Source: Stenotrophomonas nitritireducens (GTDB lineage Bacteria; Pseudomonadota; Gammaproteobacteria; Xanthomonadales; Xanthomonadaceae). From it: a stretch of 64,000 nucleotides of DNA. The notes beneath the pieces are model-generated. The model ran no database searches and was not told the DNA's origin. It saw only the letters and a list, made by a program, of their open reading frames with translations. A program made the position numbers and the translations under genes. Below, in pieces: positions 17,296-26,318 of this stretch (within the stretch, counting starts at the first letter, position 1; each line of letters begins with the position of its first letter). The DNA lies in the NCBI RefSeq assembly GCF_001700965.1, contig NZ_CP016756.1, positions 806,001 through 870,000 on the forward strand, written 5' to 3'.

Positions 17296-18642
17296 TCAAC
17301 CCTGCTTGTTCACCGCACGACTGCTCAGCTCGTACCAGTCCACCTTGCGGGTGATCCACATGATCGCCGCCAGGATGCCGAACAACAGCAGCGAGCCCAT
17401 CAGCAGCGCGTTGTTCTCCGAAATCAGCAAGACGTACAGCACGCCGTACAACATCGTCAGCATCGTGGCGAAGCCGACACCGCGCTTCCAGCTATGCAAA
17501 ACCCCGCTCAGATAGAAACCCTGCAGGCCGATACAGGCCGCCGCCGCGATCAGATACGCCTGCCAGAACGCAATCTGCTCGGACAAGCTCAGCAGCAGCA
17601 GGAAGAAGATCGCCAACGCCAGGCCAACCAGCAGGTATTGCAGCGGATGGATCTTCAACTGCTTGATCAACTCGAACAACGCGAAACCAACGAAGGTCAG
17701 CAGCACGAACAAGATGCCGTATTTGCTGGCCCGGACCACCTGCGTGTAGGTGTCCACCGGATCCACCAAGGCCACGTTGAGCACCTCGACATTGCTACCG
17801 TCACTGCGGATGGCCTGAGCCAGCTGCGACTGCGCCGCCGAGGCCAGCGAAGACACCGCCCACTCCGCCTTGAAACCGCTGGCGTCGATGTTGCGCTCGT
17901 TGGGCAGGAAGCTGCCGCCAAACAAGGGGTGCTGCCAGGTTGAAGACAGGGAAACCCGGGTATCGTCACCCACCGGCGCAATCGCCAGCGAACGCGTGCC
18001 CCCCAGCACGAACTCCAGCTCAACCTTGCTGCCCTCGCGCAGCACGCCCTGCATCGCATCCGGCAATGGCGACAGCGATGCATGCAGGCCCTTGGACGTT
18101 CCCTCCAGTACGCCGGCGCCCGGCTTCAACTGGACCGCCCGGCCGTCGACGCGCAGGTTCGGCGTACCAACAAGGCCGCGCACGTCGGAGATGCCCATGG
18201 CCAGATACGGGTTGCCATAGGTCCGCCCCGGCACCGCGGCATAGCTGGTCTCGGCAAACTCGGCCTGCAGCTTGGCCTGCCAGTTGTAGACCGGCACCTT
18301 GAACAGGCCCACGGTGCGCTCATCGGTGCGCATATTGCCCTGCACGTTCAAACGCGTCGGCATCTGCAGGTCATAGCCACCTTCAACGCGCAGTTCGGTC
18401 CGGCGCGGCTTGTCGCCTTCGGCCGGAATTTCCACCTCACGCTGCTGCGTCCATGGCAGCACCCGTACCGGGCCGATCAGCGACTGCTCGCCGGCCCAGC
18501 TCTGCGACACCCGCTCGACCGCCTCGTCGCGGTAACGCTCACGCTCATTGATGGTGCTGCGGATCAGCAGCAGGGGAATCAGCAGCAACAACACCAGCCC
18601 GCCGACAATGGCGAAGCGCAACAGCAGTTTCAGGGAAGTCAT
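17296..18642 (-). CDS. creD: Inner-membrane protein CreD
   Basis: A 448-residue protein, close to the 450 residues of E. coli CreD. It has an N-terminal membrane helix (about 5-28, LLLRFAIVGGLVLLLLIPLL), a large periplasmic domain (about 30-290) and a C-terminal cluster of about five or six helices from 300 onwards. CreD belongs to the CreBC regulon and is linked to envelope integrity and beta-lactam responses; its molecular role is not settled. The ATG at 18642 gives the family N-terminus; the frame upstream overlaps creC. A cre-tag-like site precedes it at 18708-18723. Confidence 0.92.
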   Translation of the reverse strand: MTSLKLLLRFAIVGGLVLLLLIPLLLIRSTINERERYRDEAVERVSQSWAGEQSLIGPVRVLPWTQQREVEIPAEGDKPRRTELRVEGGYDLQMPTRLNVQGNMRTDERTVGLFKVPVYNWQAKLQAEFAETSYAAVPGRTYGNPYLAMGISDVRGLVGTPNLRVDGRAVQLKPGAGVLEGTSKGLHASLSPLPDAMQGVLREGSKVELEFVLGGTRSLAIAPVGDDTRVSLSSTWQHPLFGGSFLPNERNIDASGFKAEWAVSSLASAAQSQLAQAIRSDGSNVEVLNVALVDPVDTYTQVVRASKYGILFVLLTFVGFALFELIKQLKIHPLQYLLVGLALAIFFLLLLSLSEQIAFWQAYLIAAAACIGLQGFYLSGVLHSWKRGVGFATMLTMLYGVLYVLLISENNALLMGSLLLFGILAAIMWITRKVDWYELSSRAVNKQG

Positions 18643-18707
18643 GTCCCGTCCTCGTGTGGAAACAGGGACAGGTTGAACGCCGCCGGTGAGCGGGGTTTGT
18701 GCCGAGT

Positions 18708-18723
18708 TTGAAGCGAATGTGAA
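18708..18723 (-). promoter_or_regulatory. cre-tag-like CreB binding site upstream of creD
   Basis: On the minus strand the site reads TTCAC, then 6 nt, then TTCAA. This matches the cre/blr tag consensus (TTCAC-N6-TTCAC) at 9 of 10 fixed positions. It sits between the creC stop and creD, 66 nt upstream of the creD ATG, where CreB would be expected to activate creD. Confidence 0.7.
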
Positions 18724-18724
18724 G

Positions 18725-20161
18725 TCAGCCCGCCGGCAGCAGCAAGCTCGCCTCGGCCCCGCCTTCGGGATGGTTGCCCAGCTGCGCGACACCACCGTGC
18801 AGACGCGCCACCTCGGCCACGAACGGCAGGCCCAGGCCGGAACTGCGCTGCCCGCTGCCGGGCCGCGCCAGCGAGTAGAACCGTTCGAACACGCGGTCCT
18901 GCGCGTATTCCGGCACACCTGGCCCGTTGTCGCGCACCGCGATGCGCCAATCCGGCCCCTGCCGCTGCACGCTCACCACGATGCGGCCGTTGAGCGGGCA
19001 GAACGCGATTGCATTGTCCAGCAGGTTGGACAGCGCCTGCCGCAACAGGAAGGCATCACCCTGCACGCTGGCGTGCGAAGGCAGCGCCAGATCCAGTTCG
19101 ATCTGGCCTGCCTGCAGTCGTGGACCGGCGTCCTCGGCCAGCGCGCGACAGACCGCCACCAGATCCACCGCGCTGCGCCGCTGCAGCCAACCGTGTTGCT
19201 CCACCTCGGCAAGCCGCAGCAGCTGGTCGATGGTTTCGGTCAGGCGCCGCTCCTGCTGCACGATATTGGCGGCGAAGCGCTGGCGGTCGGCCTCCGGCAG
19301 GGGCTCCTGCAGCAGCTCGGCGGCACCGCGTATGGCGGCCAGCGGGCTCTTCATCTCATGTGTCAGCGATTGCACGTACTGTTCGACGTAGGCCTTGCCC
19401 TCGAGCTTGCGGCGCATGGTTTCCAATGCCTGCCCCAGGTCGCCGATCTCGTCGCGACGGCGCTTGGGCGGCGGCACCGGCTCACCAGCGCTCACCGCCT
19501 TGGCGTAGCGGCTGAGCCCGCCGATGCCGCGCGACAGCCACCAGGTCATCAACAGGCCGATCAGCGCCGACAGCCCGATCAGCCATGCGCCGCGCGCCAT
19601 GATGGCGCGCTGGCTGGCAACGATGAACGGATCGATGGTGTCGTTGGGTTGGGACAGGGTAAGCACGCCAATCAAGGTGCGCCCGTCGGCCGGGTCATAC
19701 ATTGGCGCGGCAACGTGCATCACGGTATTGGTCTCGTCACCGGGAATTTCGGGGCTGGACCGTGCCCCGTATTCGCCGCGCAGCGTCTTGTAGACGTCAT
19801 TCCAGCGTGAGTTGTCGCGGCCCACGTCCTGGCCGCGCGAGTCGTAGACCACGATGCCCTGCGCATTGGTCACCGTCACCCGGTAATCAATGCTGCGCTT
19901 GGGGAAGCGCCACACCATCGCCTTGGGATCGCGCCGCTGCGCGGTGGCCAGCCGCGCGGCGAACTCGCCGTCGCCGATATGCCCGTCTTTCAGATCCGGC
20001 GCGGCCATCACCGCCAATACGTTGGCCGCATCCACCAGAGTGGATTCCATGGCCTGGCGTACGCCCGGTTTGACCTCGTTGACGAACACCCGCATCACGA
20101 AGAACGCGGCGATGCCGACAATCAAGAAGAATCCCAGGAATATCTTCAGCCCCAGCCGCAT
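18725..20161 (-). CDS. creC: Sensor histidine kinase CreC
   Basis: A 478-residue membrane sensor kinase. TM1 spans about 7-25, a periplasmic sensor domain about 27-185, TM2 about 190-210, then a HAMP-like linker. The dimerisation domain carries the phosphorylated His at about 268 (SLTHEMKSPLAAIRG), followed by the ATPase domain with N-box (LSNLLDNAIAFCP), G1 (RDNGPGVPE) and G2 (SGLGLPFV). The creB gene ends 3 nt upstream of the creC start. Size and order creB-creC-creD match the E. coli system. Confidence 0.92.
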   Translation of the reverse strand: MRLGLKIFLGFFLIVGIAAFFVMRVFVNEVKPGVRQAMESTLVDAANVLAVMAAPDLKDGHIGDGEFAARLATAQRRDPKAMVWRFPKRSIDYRVTVTNAQGIVVYDSRGQDVGRDNSRWNDVYKTLRGEYGARSSPEIPGDETNTVMHVAAPMYDPADGRTLIGVLTLSQPNDTIDPFIVASQRAIMARGAWLIGLSALIGLLMTWWLSRGIGGLSRYAKAVSAGEPVPPPKRRRDEIGDLGQALETMRRKLEGKAYVEQYVQSLTHEMKSPLAAIRGAAELLQEPLPEADRQRFAANIVQQERRLTETIDQLLRLAEVEQHGWLQRRSAVDLVAVCRALAEDAGPRLQAGQIELDLALPSHASVQGDAFLLRQALSNLLDNAIAFCPLNGRIVVSVQRQGPDWRIAVRDNGPGVPEYAQDRVFERFYSLARPGSGQRSSGLGLPFVAEVARLHGGVAQLGNHPEGGAEASLLLPAG

Positions 20162-20164
20162 CGG

Positions 20165-20863
20165 TCACACATCCAGGGCGTAGCCGACGCCACGGTGGGT
20201 ACGGATAGGCTCGCCCTGCGCACCGGCTGCACGCAGCTTGGCCCGCAGGGTTTTGACATGGGTATCGACGGTGCGGTCGGTGCTGTCGCTGGTGTGGTCC
20301 CAGCCGCGCTCCATCAGCTGCGCACGGCTCAGAATCGCCCCGGGCCGCTGCAGCAGTGCCGCCAGCAGGGCGTACTCGTAGCGGGTCAGGTCCAGCAGCA
20401 CCTCGTCATAGCGAATGCGCCTGCCTTCCTGGTCAATCGCGAAGCGGCCCAGCGGCTTCCAGCCACCGGCCTGCGACGCTGGCGCGGCAGGCGCGGCCCG
20501 GCGCAGGCGCGCGCGCACCCGGGCGACCATCTCGCGCGGCGAGAACGGCTTGGTCACATAGTCGTCGGCACCCAGCTCCAGCCCCAGTACGCGGTCGAAC
20601 TCATCGTTGCGGGCGGTCAGGAAGATCACCGGCACCTGGCTGAAGGTGCGCAGTTCACGGCAGACCTCGAAACCGCCCAGGTCGGGAAGGCCGACATCCA
20701 GCACCACCACATCGGCCCCGTCCTGGCGCAGCAGTGCCAGGGCCTCACGGCCCAGCGCACAATGGCTGGCGCTGTAGCCCTCGCTGCGCAGCGCATAAAG
20801 CAGGGTATCGGCGATGGCGGCCTCGTCTTCGACGACGAGTACCCGGGCAGGTTGGCTGGACAT
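20165..20863 (-). CDS. creB: Response regulator CreB (OmpR/PhoB type)
   Basis: A 232-residue regulator. The receiver domain (1-120) shows the acidic pair in VEDEAA, phospho-acceptor D56 in VVVLDVGLPD and Lys in YVTKPFSP. The C-terminal winged helix ends with DRTVDTHVKTLRAKL and RTHRGVGYALDV. It is the first gene of creBCD and should activate creD through the tag at 18708-18723. Confidence 0.93.
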   Translation of the reverse strand: MSSQPARVLVVEDEAAIADTLLYALRSEGYSASHCALGREALALLRQDGADVVVLDVGLPDLGGFEVCRELRTFSQVPVIFLTARNDEFDRVLGLELGADDYVTKPFSPREMVARVRARLRRAAPAAPASQAGGWKPLGRFAIDQEGRRIRYDEVLLDLTRYEYALLAALLQRPGAILSRAQLMERGWDHTSDSTDRTVDTHVKTLRAKLRAAGAQGEPIRTHRGVGYALDV

Positions 20864-21013
20864 TGCATCAGCATAGCCGCCCTTGCCGCAGACACCAGCC
20901 CTGCCAGGGTGGCGGCGCCCGACAGGGGCCTGGAACCAGCGCCAGCGGGCAGCCGGTCACGCCACACTGCAATCAAAACGCGCACGCAACGCTGCAGCCC
21001 GTAAACTTCGCCG

Positions 21014-21871
21014 ATGAATTATCGCCACGCCTTCCACGCCGGCAACCACGCCGACGTTCTCAAGCACATCGTCATGTTGGCGATGATCGACGCGCTCAAG
21101 CGCAAGGAATCACCGTTCTTCGTGCTGGACACGCATGCCGGCCGCGGCCGCTACCTGCTGTCTGCCGAAGAAAGCCGCAAAACCGCCGAGATCGACGATG
21201 GCGTACTGCGGCTGATGACCACCCCGGCGCTGCCGGAAGTGGTGGAGCACTATCTGCGCGCAGTGCAGGCCGACAACCCGGTGGGCGCGATGATCTCCTA
21301 CCCCGGCTCGCCGCTGCTGGCCGCCCGCGCCCTGCGCGAGCAGGACCGCATGGCCGCCTGCGAGCTGCAGAAGGACGAGGTCAACGCGCTCAGGGAGCTG
21401 TTTGCCCACGACCGGCGAGTGCAGGTGCATGCCGGCAACGGCTACGAAGCCATCCGCGCCTTCCTGCCGCCCAAGAGCGGCGAAACCAAGATCGGCCGGG
21501 CGCTGGTGCTGATCGACCCACCCTACGAAGTGCAGGATGCCGAGTACCCACAGATCATCTCAACCCTGCGTGAGATTCTGACGCGTATGCCGCAGGCACA
21601 GTGCGCGGTCTGGTACCCGATCAAGCAACGCCGCACCCTGCAGCCGTTTTTCCGCAAGGCGGCCTCGCTGCCGGCCAAGTCGGCGCTGATCGCCGAACTG
21701 ATGGTGAGGTCCGACGACTCCCCCCTGCGTCTGAATGGTAGCGGGATGCTGCTGCTGAACCCGCCATGGCAGTTCGAGCAGGTTCTGGCCCCGGCACTGC
21801 CCGTGCTGAAGCAGCATATGGGCGAGGCCGGTGCCTCGACCCGGCTGGAGTGGCTCAAGACACCCGGGTGA
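21014..21871 (+). CDS. rlmJ: 23S rRNA (adenine2030-N6)-methyltransferase RlmJ
   Basis: A 285-residue protein starting with the family hallmark MNYRHAFHAGNHADVLKH. It has the SAM-binding stretch FVLDTHAGRGRYLL and the amino-methyltransferase motif DPPY at about 168. RlmJ methylates A2030 of 23S rRNA; its orthologue was also described as a factor for using DNA as a nutrient (ComJ/YhiR). It is divergent from creB. Confidence 0.93.
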   Translation: MNYRHAFHAGNHADVLKHIVMLAMIDALKRKESPFFVLDTHAGRGRYLLSAEESRKTAEIDDGVLRLMTTPALPEVVEHYLRAVQADNPVGAMISYPGSPLLAARALREQDRMAACELQKDEVNALRELFAHDRRVQVHAGNGYEAIRAFLPPKSGETKIGRALVLIDPPYEVQDAEYPQIISTLREILTRMPQAQCAVWYPIKQRRTLQPFFRKAASLPAKSALIAELMVRSDDSPLRLNGSGMLLLNPPWQFEQVLAPALPVLKQHMGEAGASTRLEWLKTPG

Positions 21872-21965
21872 CGGGCCCACTGGCAGCTGCACCTGCGTTT
21901 GACCTCGTTCACAGTACTTAGCACCGGCGGTGACAGAATCAAGCGACTTTGGAGGAAACGTAGTC

Positions 21966-22511
21966 ATGGCCACACGCAACCGCATGCCCCCGTGGCATGA
22001 AAATTTCAAGGCACCCAGCGGCCGCGAGCTGCTGATCCGGCCCATCCGCCCTGAAGACGGCGCACCGCTGCAGGGCGCATTTGCCCTGTTCGGTCCGGAA
22101 GAAGTCCGTGACAAGTTCCTGCAATCGGTCGAATCATTGTCTGATGAAACGGCCCAGCGCCTGACCCACCCCAACCCCAAGACCGAAATCGCACTGGTGG
22201 CCGCCGAACCGTTGCCGCCGGGTGAAGCGGTGGTGGGTGCGGTGGCCCGCGCCTCCATTATTCCCGGCACCCGCGATGCCGAATACGCCATCCTGGTCAG
22301 CCGTTTCCTGGCCGGCCAGGGCCTTGGCCGGCAACTGATGCGCAAGCTGGTCAAATGGGCACGCGGCAAATACCTGGACCGCCTGTACGGCGATATCGCC
22401 CAGGAAAACGAGCCGATGCTGCAACTGGCCGCCTCGCTGGGCTTCAAGCAGGTGCCCCACCCCGCTGCCGCCCCCGGGCTCGTGCGGATGGTGCTGGAAC
22501 TGGCCAACTAG
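21966..22511 (+). CDS. GNAT-family acetyltransferase
   Basis: A 181-residue protein with a GNAT fold, including ELLIRPIRPEDGAPL at the N-terminus and the acetyl-CoA loop FLAGQGLGRQLMRKLVKWA, followed by LAASLGFKQV. It resembles the C-terminal acetyltransferase domain of protein acetyltransferases of the Pat type but is a stand-alone domain. The ATG at 21966 was chosen because of the GGAGG at 21951-21955. The substrate is unknown. Confidence 0.82.
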   Translation: MATRNRMPPWHENFKAPSGRELLIRPIRPEDGAPLQGAFALFGPEEVRDKFLQSVESLSDETAQRLTHPNPKTEIALVAAEPLPPGEAVVGAVARASIIPGTRDAEYAILVSRFLAGQGLGRQLMRKLVKWARGKYLDRLYGDIAQENEPMLQLAASLGFKQVPHPAAAPGLVRMVLELAN

Positions 22512-22536
22512 GCCGCCATTTGGCGGTTGCCCCTGC

Positions 22537-22560
22537 ACAGGCGCCGGCAAAGGCGCCTGT
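22537..22560 (+). terminator. 9-bp hairpin after the acetyltransferase gene
   Basis: Perfect arms ACAGGCGCC/GGCGCCTGT enclose a 6-nt loop 26 nt after the stop codon. No T-run follows, so terminator strength is uncertain. Confidence 0.5.
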
Positions 22561-22645
22561 CGCGATGCCGTCCGGCTACTGCGCCCGCAAGCCATATCCG
22601 GGCGCGATGAGGCTGTCGCGACGCATCTGGTAAAATTCGCAGTTC

Positions 22646-25600
22646 ATGTCGTCTATCACCTACCCCATTCCGCCGCTGCCCCGTTCGGGCCAGCTCCGCG
22701 CCTGGTGGCGCGCTCCGGCATCCAGCAGCGCGCTGGCCTGGCATGTTGCCTGCGCCGCGCAGGCGCATGCCAAACCGTTGCTGCTGGTAACCCGCGATAA
22801 CCACAGCGCGCATCAGCTGGTGGCGGACCTGCAGACCTTGCTGGGGCCGGACTGCGCCCTGCCGGTGGTGCCGTTCCCGGATTGGGAAACCCTGCCCTAC
22901 GACCAGTTCAGCCCGCACCCGGACATCATTTCGCAGCGTCTTGCCGCCCTGCACCGCCTGCCGACGCTGAAACAAGGCATCGTGGTGGTCCCGGTGCAGA
23001 CCCTGCTGCAGCGGCTGGCGCCACTGAGCTACATCGTCGGCGGCAGCTTCGACCTGAAGGTCGGCCAGCGCCTGGACATGGACGCTGAAAAGCGCCGTCT
23101 GGAAAGCGCCGGCTACCGCAATGTCGCGCAGGTGATGGATCCGGGTGATTTCGCCGTGCGCGGCGGCCTGCTCGACGTCTACCCGATGGGTGCCGATGCG
23201 CCCTTGCGCATCGAGCTGCTGGACGAGGATATCGACTCCATCCGCGAGTTCGACCCCGAATCGCAGCGCTCGCTGGAAAAAGTGACCGCGGTGAAGATGC
23301 TGCCCGGTCGCGAAGTACCGATGGACGAGGCCAGCCTCAACAAGGTGCTGGCCACGCTGCGCGAACGCTTCGATGTGGATACCCGGCGCAGCCCGCTTTA
23401 CCAGGATCTGAAGGCCGGCCTGCTGCCTTCGGGCATCGAATACATGCTGCCGCTGTTCTTCAACCAGACCGCGACCTTGTTCGACTACCTGCCCGACGGT
23501 TTCATGACCGTGCTGGGCAGCGGCGTTGGTGAAGCTTCCGATGCGTTCTGGCTGCAGACCAACAGCCGCTACGAACAACGCCGCCACGATATCGAGCGGC
23601 CGCTGCTGGCGCCGGAAGAGATCTACCAGTCGCCGGACAGCCTGCGCGAGCAGTTCAACCGGCTGCCGCGTGTCGAGGTGTGGGCGGCCGCTCATCCGCG
23701 CATCGCCGAAGCACAGGCCTTGGGTGACCAGGCGTTGCCGCCGCTGCCGGTGGCCGCCAAGGATGCACCGGCCGGACAGGCGTTGAAATCCTTCATCGAA
23801 CACTACCCGGGCCGGGTGCTGATCGCAGCCGATTCACCAGGACGGCGCGAGGCGTTGTTGGAGGTGTTGCAGGCTGCCGAGTTGCGACCTGATGTGGTGG
23901 CCAGCTTCAACGACTTCCTTCCTTCCCCCCTCGGCGGAAAGTGGCCCGAAGGGTCGGATGGGGGTAAGGCTGCTGGCAAAAGCTCGAGCAAGAGCGCCCT
24001 CACCCCAACCCCTCTCCCGAAGGAAGAGGGGCTCAGCCGGTTTGCCATTACCGTCGCGCCGCTGGATGACGGCTTTGCGCTCAGCGAGCCGGCGCTTGCC
24101 GTGCTTACCGAGCGCCAGCTGTTTCCTGAGCGTGCCGGTCAGCCGCGGCGCACGCGACGCGCGGGGCGTGAGCCCGAGGCGATCATCCGTGACCTTGGCG
24201 AGCTGACCGAAGGTGCGCCCATCGTCCATGAAGATCATGGTGTCGGTCGCTACCGTGGTTTGATTGCGATGGACGTGGGCGGCATGCCCGGCGAATTCCT
24301 CGAGATCGAGTACGCCAAGGGCGACCGCCTGTATGTGCCGGTCGCACAGCTGCACCTGATCAGCCGCTACTCCGGCGCTTCGCCGGAAACCGCGCCGCTG
24401 CATTCGCTTGGCGGCGAGCAATGGGCCAAGGCCAAGCGCAAGGCCGCTGAAAAAGTCCGCGACGTGGCCGCCGAACTGCTGGAAATCCAGGCGCGTCGGC
24501 GCGCCCGCGCCGGCCTGGCGCTGGACATCGACCGCTCCATGTATGAGCCATTCGCGGCCGGCTTCCCGTTCGAGGAAACGCCCGACCAGCAGGCCGCGAT
24601 CGAGGCCACCCTACGCGACCTGCAGTCCAGCCAACCGATGGACCGCGTGGTCTGCGGCGACGTGGGCTTCGGCAAGACCGAGGTTGCACTGCGCGCCGCG
24701 TTCGCTGCGGCCAGCGGCGGCAAGCAGGTGGCAGTACTGGTGCCGACCACCTTGTTGGCCGAACAGCACTACCGCAACTTCCGCGACCGCTTCGCCGATT
24801 ACCCGCTGCGGGTGGAAGTGCTGTCGCGCTTCAAGAGCACAAAGGAAATCAAGGCCGAGCTGGACAAGGTCGCCGAAGGCACCATCGATGTGATCATCGG
24901 TACGCATCGCCTGCTGCAGCCGGACGTGAAGTTCAAGGACCTTGGCCTGGTCATCGTCGATGAGGAACAACGCTTCGGTGTGCGCCAGAAGGAAGCGCTC
25001 AAGGCGATGCGCGCCAACGTGCATCTGCTGACGCTGACCGCAACACCGATTCCACGCACCTTGAACATGGCCATGGCCGGGCTGCGCGATCTGTCCATCA
25101 TCGCCACCCCGCCGCCGAACCGTCTTGCGGTCAAGACCTTCATCACCGCCTGGGACAACGCGCAGCTGCGCGAAGCCTTCCAGCGTGAGTTGTCGCGTGG
25201 TGGCCAGCTGTACTTCCTGCACAACGATGTGGAAAGCATGGGCCGGATGCAGCGCGAGCTGTCAGAGCTGGTACCCGAGGCGCGCATCGGCATGGCACAC
25301 GGGCAGATGCCCGAGCGCGAGCTGGAACGGGTGATGCTGGATTTCCAGAAGCAGCGTTTCAACGTGCTGCTGGCTAGTACCATCATCGAGTCGGGTATCG
25401 ACATCCCCAACGCCAACACCATCATCATCAACCGCGCCGACCGCTTCGGTCTTGCCCAGCTGCACCAGCTGCGTGGCCGTGTCGGCCGCTCGCATCACCG
25501 CGCCTACGCCTATCTGCTGGTGCCGGACAAACGCTCGATCACCGCCGATGCACGCAAACGCCTGGAAGCCATCGCCTCGATGGACGAACTGGGTGCCGGC

Positions 25601-26221
25601 TTCACCCTGGCCACCCACGATCTGGAAATCCGCGGTGCCGGCGAACTGCTCGGCGAAGACCAGAGCGGGCAGATGGCCGAGATCGGCTTCAGCCTGTACA
25701 CCGAACTGCTGGAACGCGCGGTGCGCTCCATCAAGTCCGGCAAGCTGCCCGACCTGGATGCCGGTGAAGAAGCCCGCGGTGCCGAAGTCGAACTGCATGT
25801 GCCGGCGTTGATTCCGGAAGACTACCTGCCCGACGTGCACACCCGCCTGACCCTGTACAAACGCATCAGCTCGGCACGCGACAGCGAGCGCCTGCGCGAG
25901 CTGCAGGTGGAAATGATCGATCGCTTCGGCCTGTTGCCGGATCCGGTCAAGCACCTGTTCGCCATCGCCGAGCTCAAGCTGCAGGCCAACGAGCTGGGCA
26001 TCCGCAAGCTGGAGCTGGGCGAGAACGGCGGCCGCATCGTGTTTGACAGCAAGCCCAACATCGATCCGATGGTGGTGATCCAGTTGATCCAGAAGCAGCC
26101 CAAGCTTTACCAGATGGATGGCCCGGACAAACTGCGCATCAAGCATCCCTTGCCGGAAAGTGCCGACCGTTTCAACGCCGCGCGTGCCTTGCTGACCACG
26201 CTGCGTCCCGGAAACGCCTGA
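22646..26221 (+). CDS. mfd: Transcription-repair coupling factor Mfd, with an in-frame repeat-derived insertion
   Basis: A 1191-residue protein (E. coli: 1148). Mfd removes RNA polymerase stalled at DNA damage and recruits UvrA. Visible domains are the UvrB-like N-terminus (residues 1 to about 340), the RNA-polymerase interaction domain (VHEDHGVGRYRGL onwards, about 530), the RecG-like translocase with Walker A GDVGFGKTE (about 670) and DEEQ (about 771), and the C-terminal TRCF domain. Residues 426-464 (23921-24037) contain ALTPTPLPKEEG and PLGGKWPEGSDGGK, which are direct translations of the two-hairpin intergenic repeat. The flanking sequences (SFNDFL and RFAITVAPLDDGF) look like continuous Mfd. 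The frame is kept, so the protein is probably functional. Confidence 0.96.
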   Translation: MSSITYPIPPLPRSGQLRAWWRAPASSSALAWHVACAAQAHAKPLLLVTRDNHSAHQLVADLQTLLGPDCALPVVPFPDWETLPYDQFSPHPDIISQRLAALHRLPTLKQGIVVVPVQTLLQRLAPLSYIVGGSFDLKVGQRLDMDAEKRRLESAGYRNVAQVMDPGDFAVRGGLLDVYPMGADAPLRIELLDEDIDSIREFDPESQRSLEKVTAVKMLPGREVPMDEASLNKVLATLRERFDVDTRRSPLYQDLKAGLLPSGIEYMLPLFFNQTATLFDYLPDGFMTVLGSGVGEASDAFWLQTNSRYEQRRHDIERPLLAPEEIYQSPDSLREQFNRLPRVEVWAAAHPRIAEAQALGDQALPPLPVAAKDAPAGQALKSFIEHYPGRVLIAADSPGRREALLEVLQAAELRPDVVASFNDFLPSPLGGKWPEGSDGGKAAGKSSSKSALTPTPLPKEEGLSRFAITVAPLDDGFALSEPALAVLTERQLFPERAGQPRRTRRAGREPEAIIRDLGELTEGAPIVHEDHGVGRYRGLIAMDVGGMPGEFLEIEYAKGDRLYVPVAQLHLISRYSGASPETAPLHSLGGEQWAKAKRKAAEKVRDVAAELLEIQARRRARAGLALDIDRSMYEPFAAGFPFEETPDQQAAIEATLRDLQSSQPMDRVVCGDVGFGKTEVALRAAFAAASGGKQVAVLVPTTLLAEQHYRNFRDRFADYPLRVEVLSRFKSTKEIKAELDKVAEGTIDVIIGTHRLLQPDVKFKDLGLVIVDEEQRFGVRQKEALKAMRANVHLLTLTATPIPRTLNMAMAGLRDLSIIATPPPNRLAVKTFITAWDNAQLREAFQRELSRGGQLYFLHNDVESMGRMQRELSELVPEARIGMAHGQMPERELERVMLDFQKQRFNVLLASTIIESGIDIPNANTIIINRADRFGLAQLHQLRGRVGRSHHRAYAYLLVPDKRSITADARKRLEAIASMDELGAGFTLATHDLEIRGAGELLGEDQSGQMAEIGFSLYTELLERAVRSIKSGKLPDLDAGEEARGAEVELHVPALIPEDYLPDVHTRLTLYKRISSARDSERLRELQVEMIDRFGLLPDPVKHLFAIAELKLQANELGIRKLELGENGGRIVFDSKPNIDPMVVIQLIQKQPKLYQMDGPDKLRIKHPLPESADRFNAARALLTTLRPGNA
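23921..24037 (+). repeat. Two-hairpin intergenic repeat inserted in frame in mfd
   Basis: The 117 bases carry the same two halves, in the same order, as 56739-56850 and 62514-62650: a CTTCCCCCC...GCCCGAAGGGTCGGATGGGG half and a GCCCTCACCCCAACCCCTCT half ending in GAAGAGGGGCT, joined by an AAAAGCTCGAGCAAG linker. The length is exactly 39 codons and contains no stop in the mfd frame. Confidence 0.85.
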
Positions 26222-26318
26222 ATAAATCAATTGGTAAAGATTGCGTGAAAATGACGGGGCGTTGAAAATAACGCCCCCCTTATTACGCTCGCAGCCGTCC
26301 CCTCCCGGCTCCGTTCCC

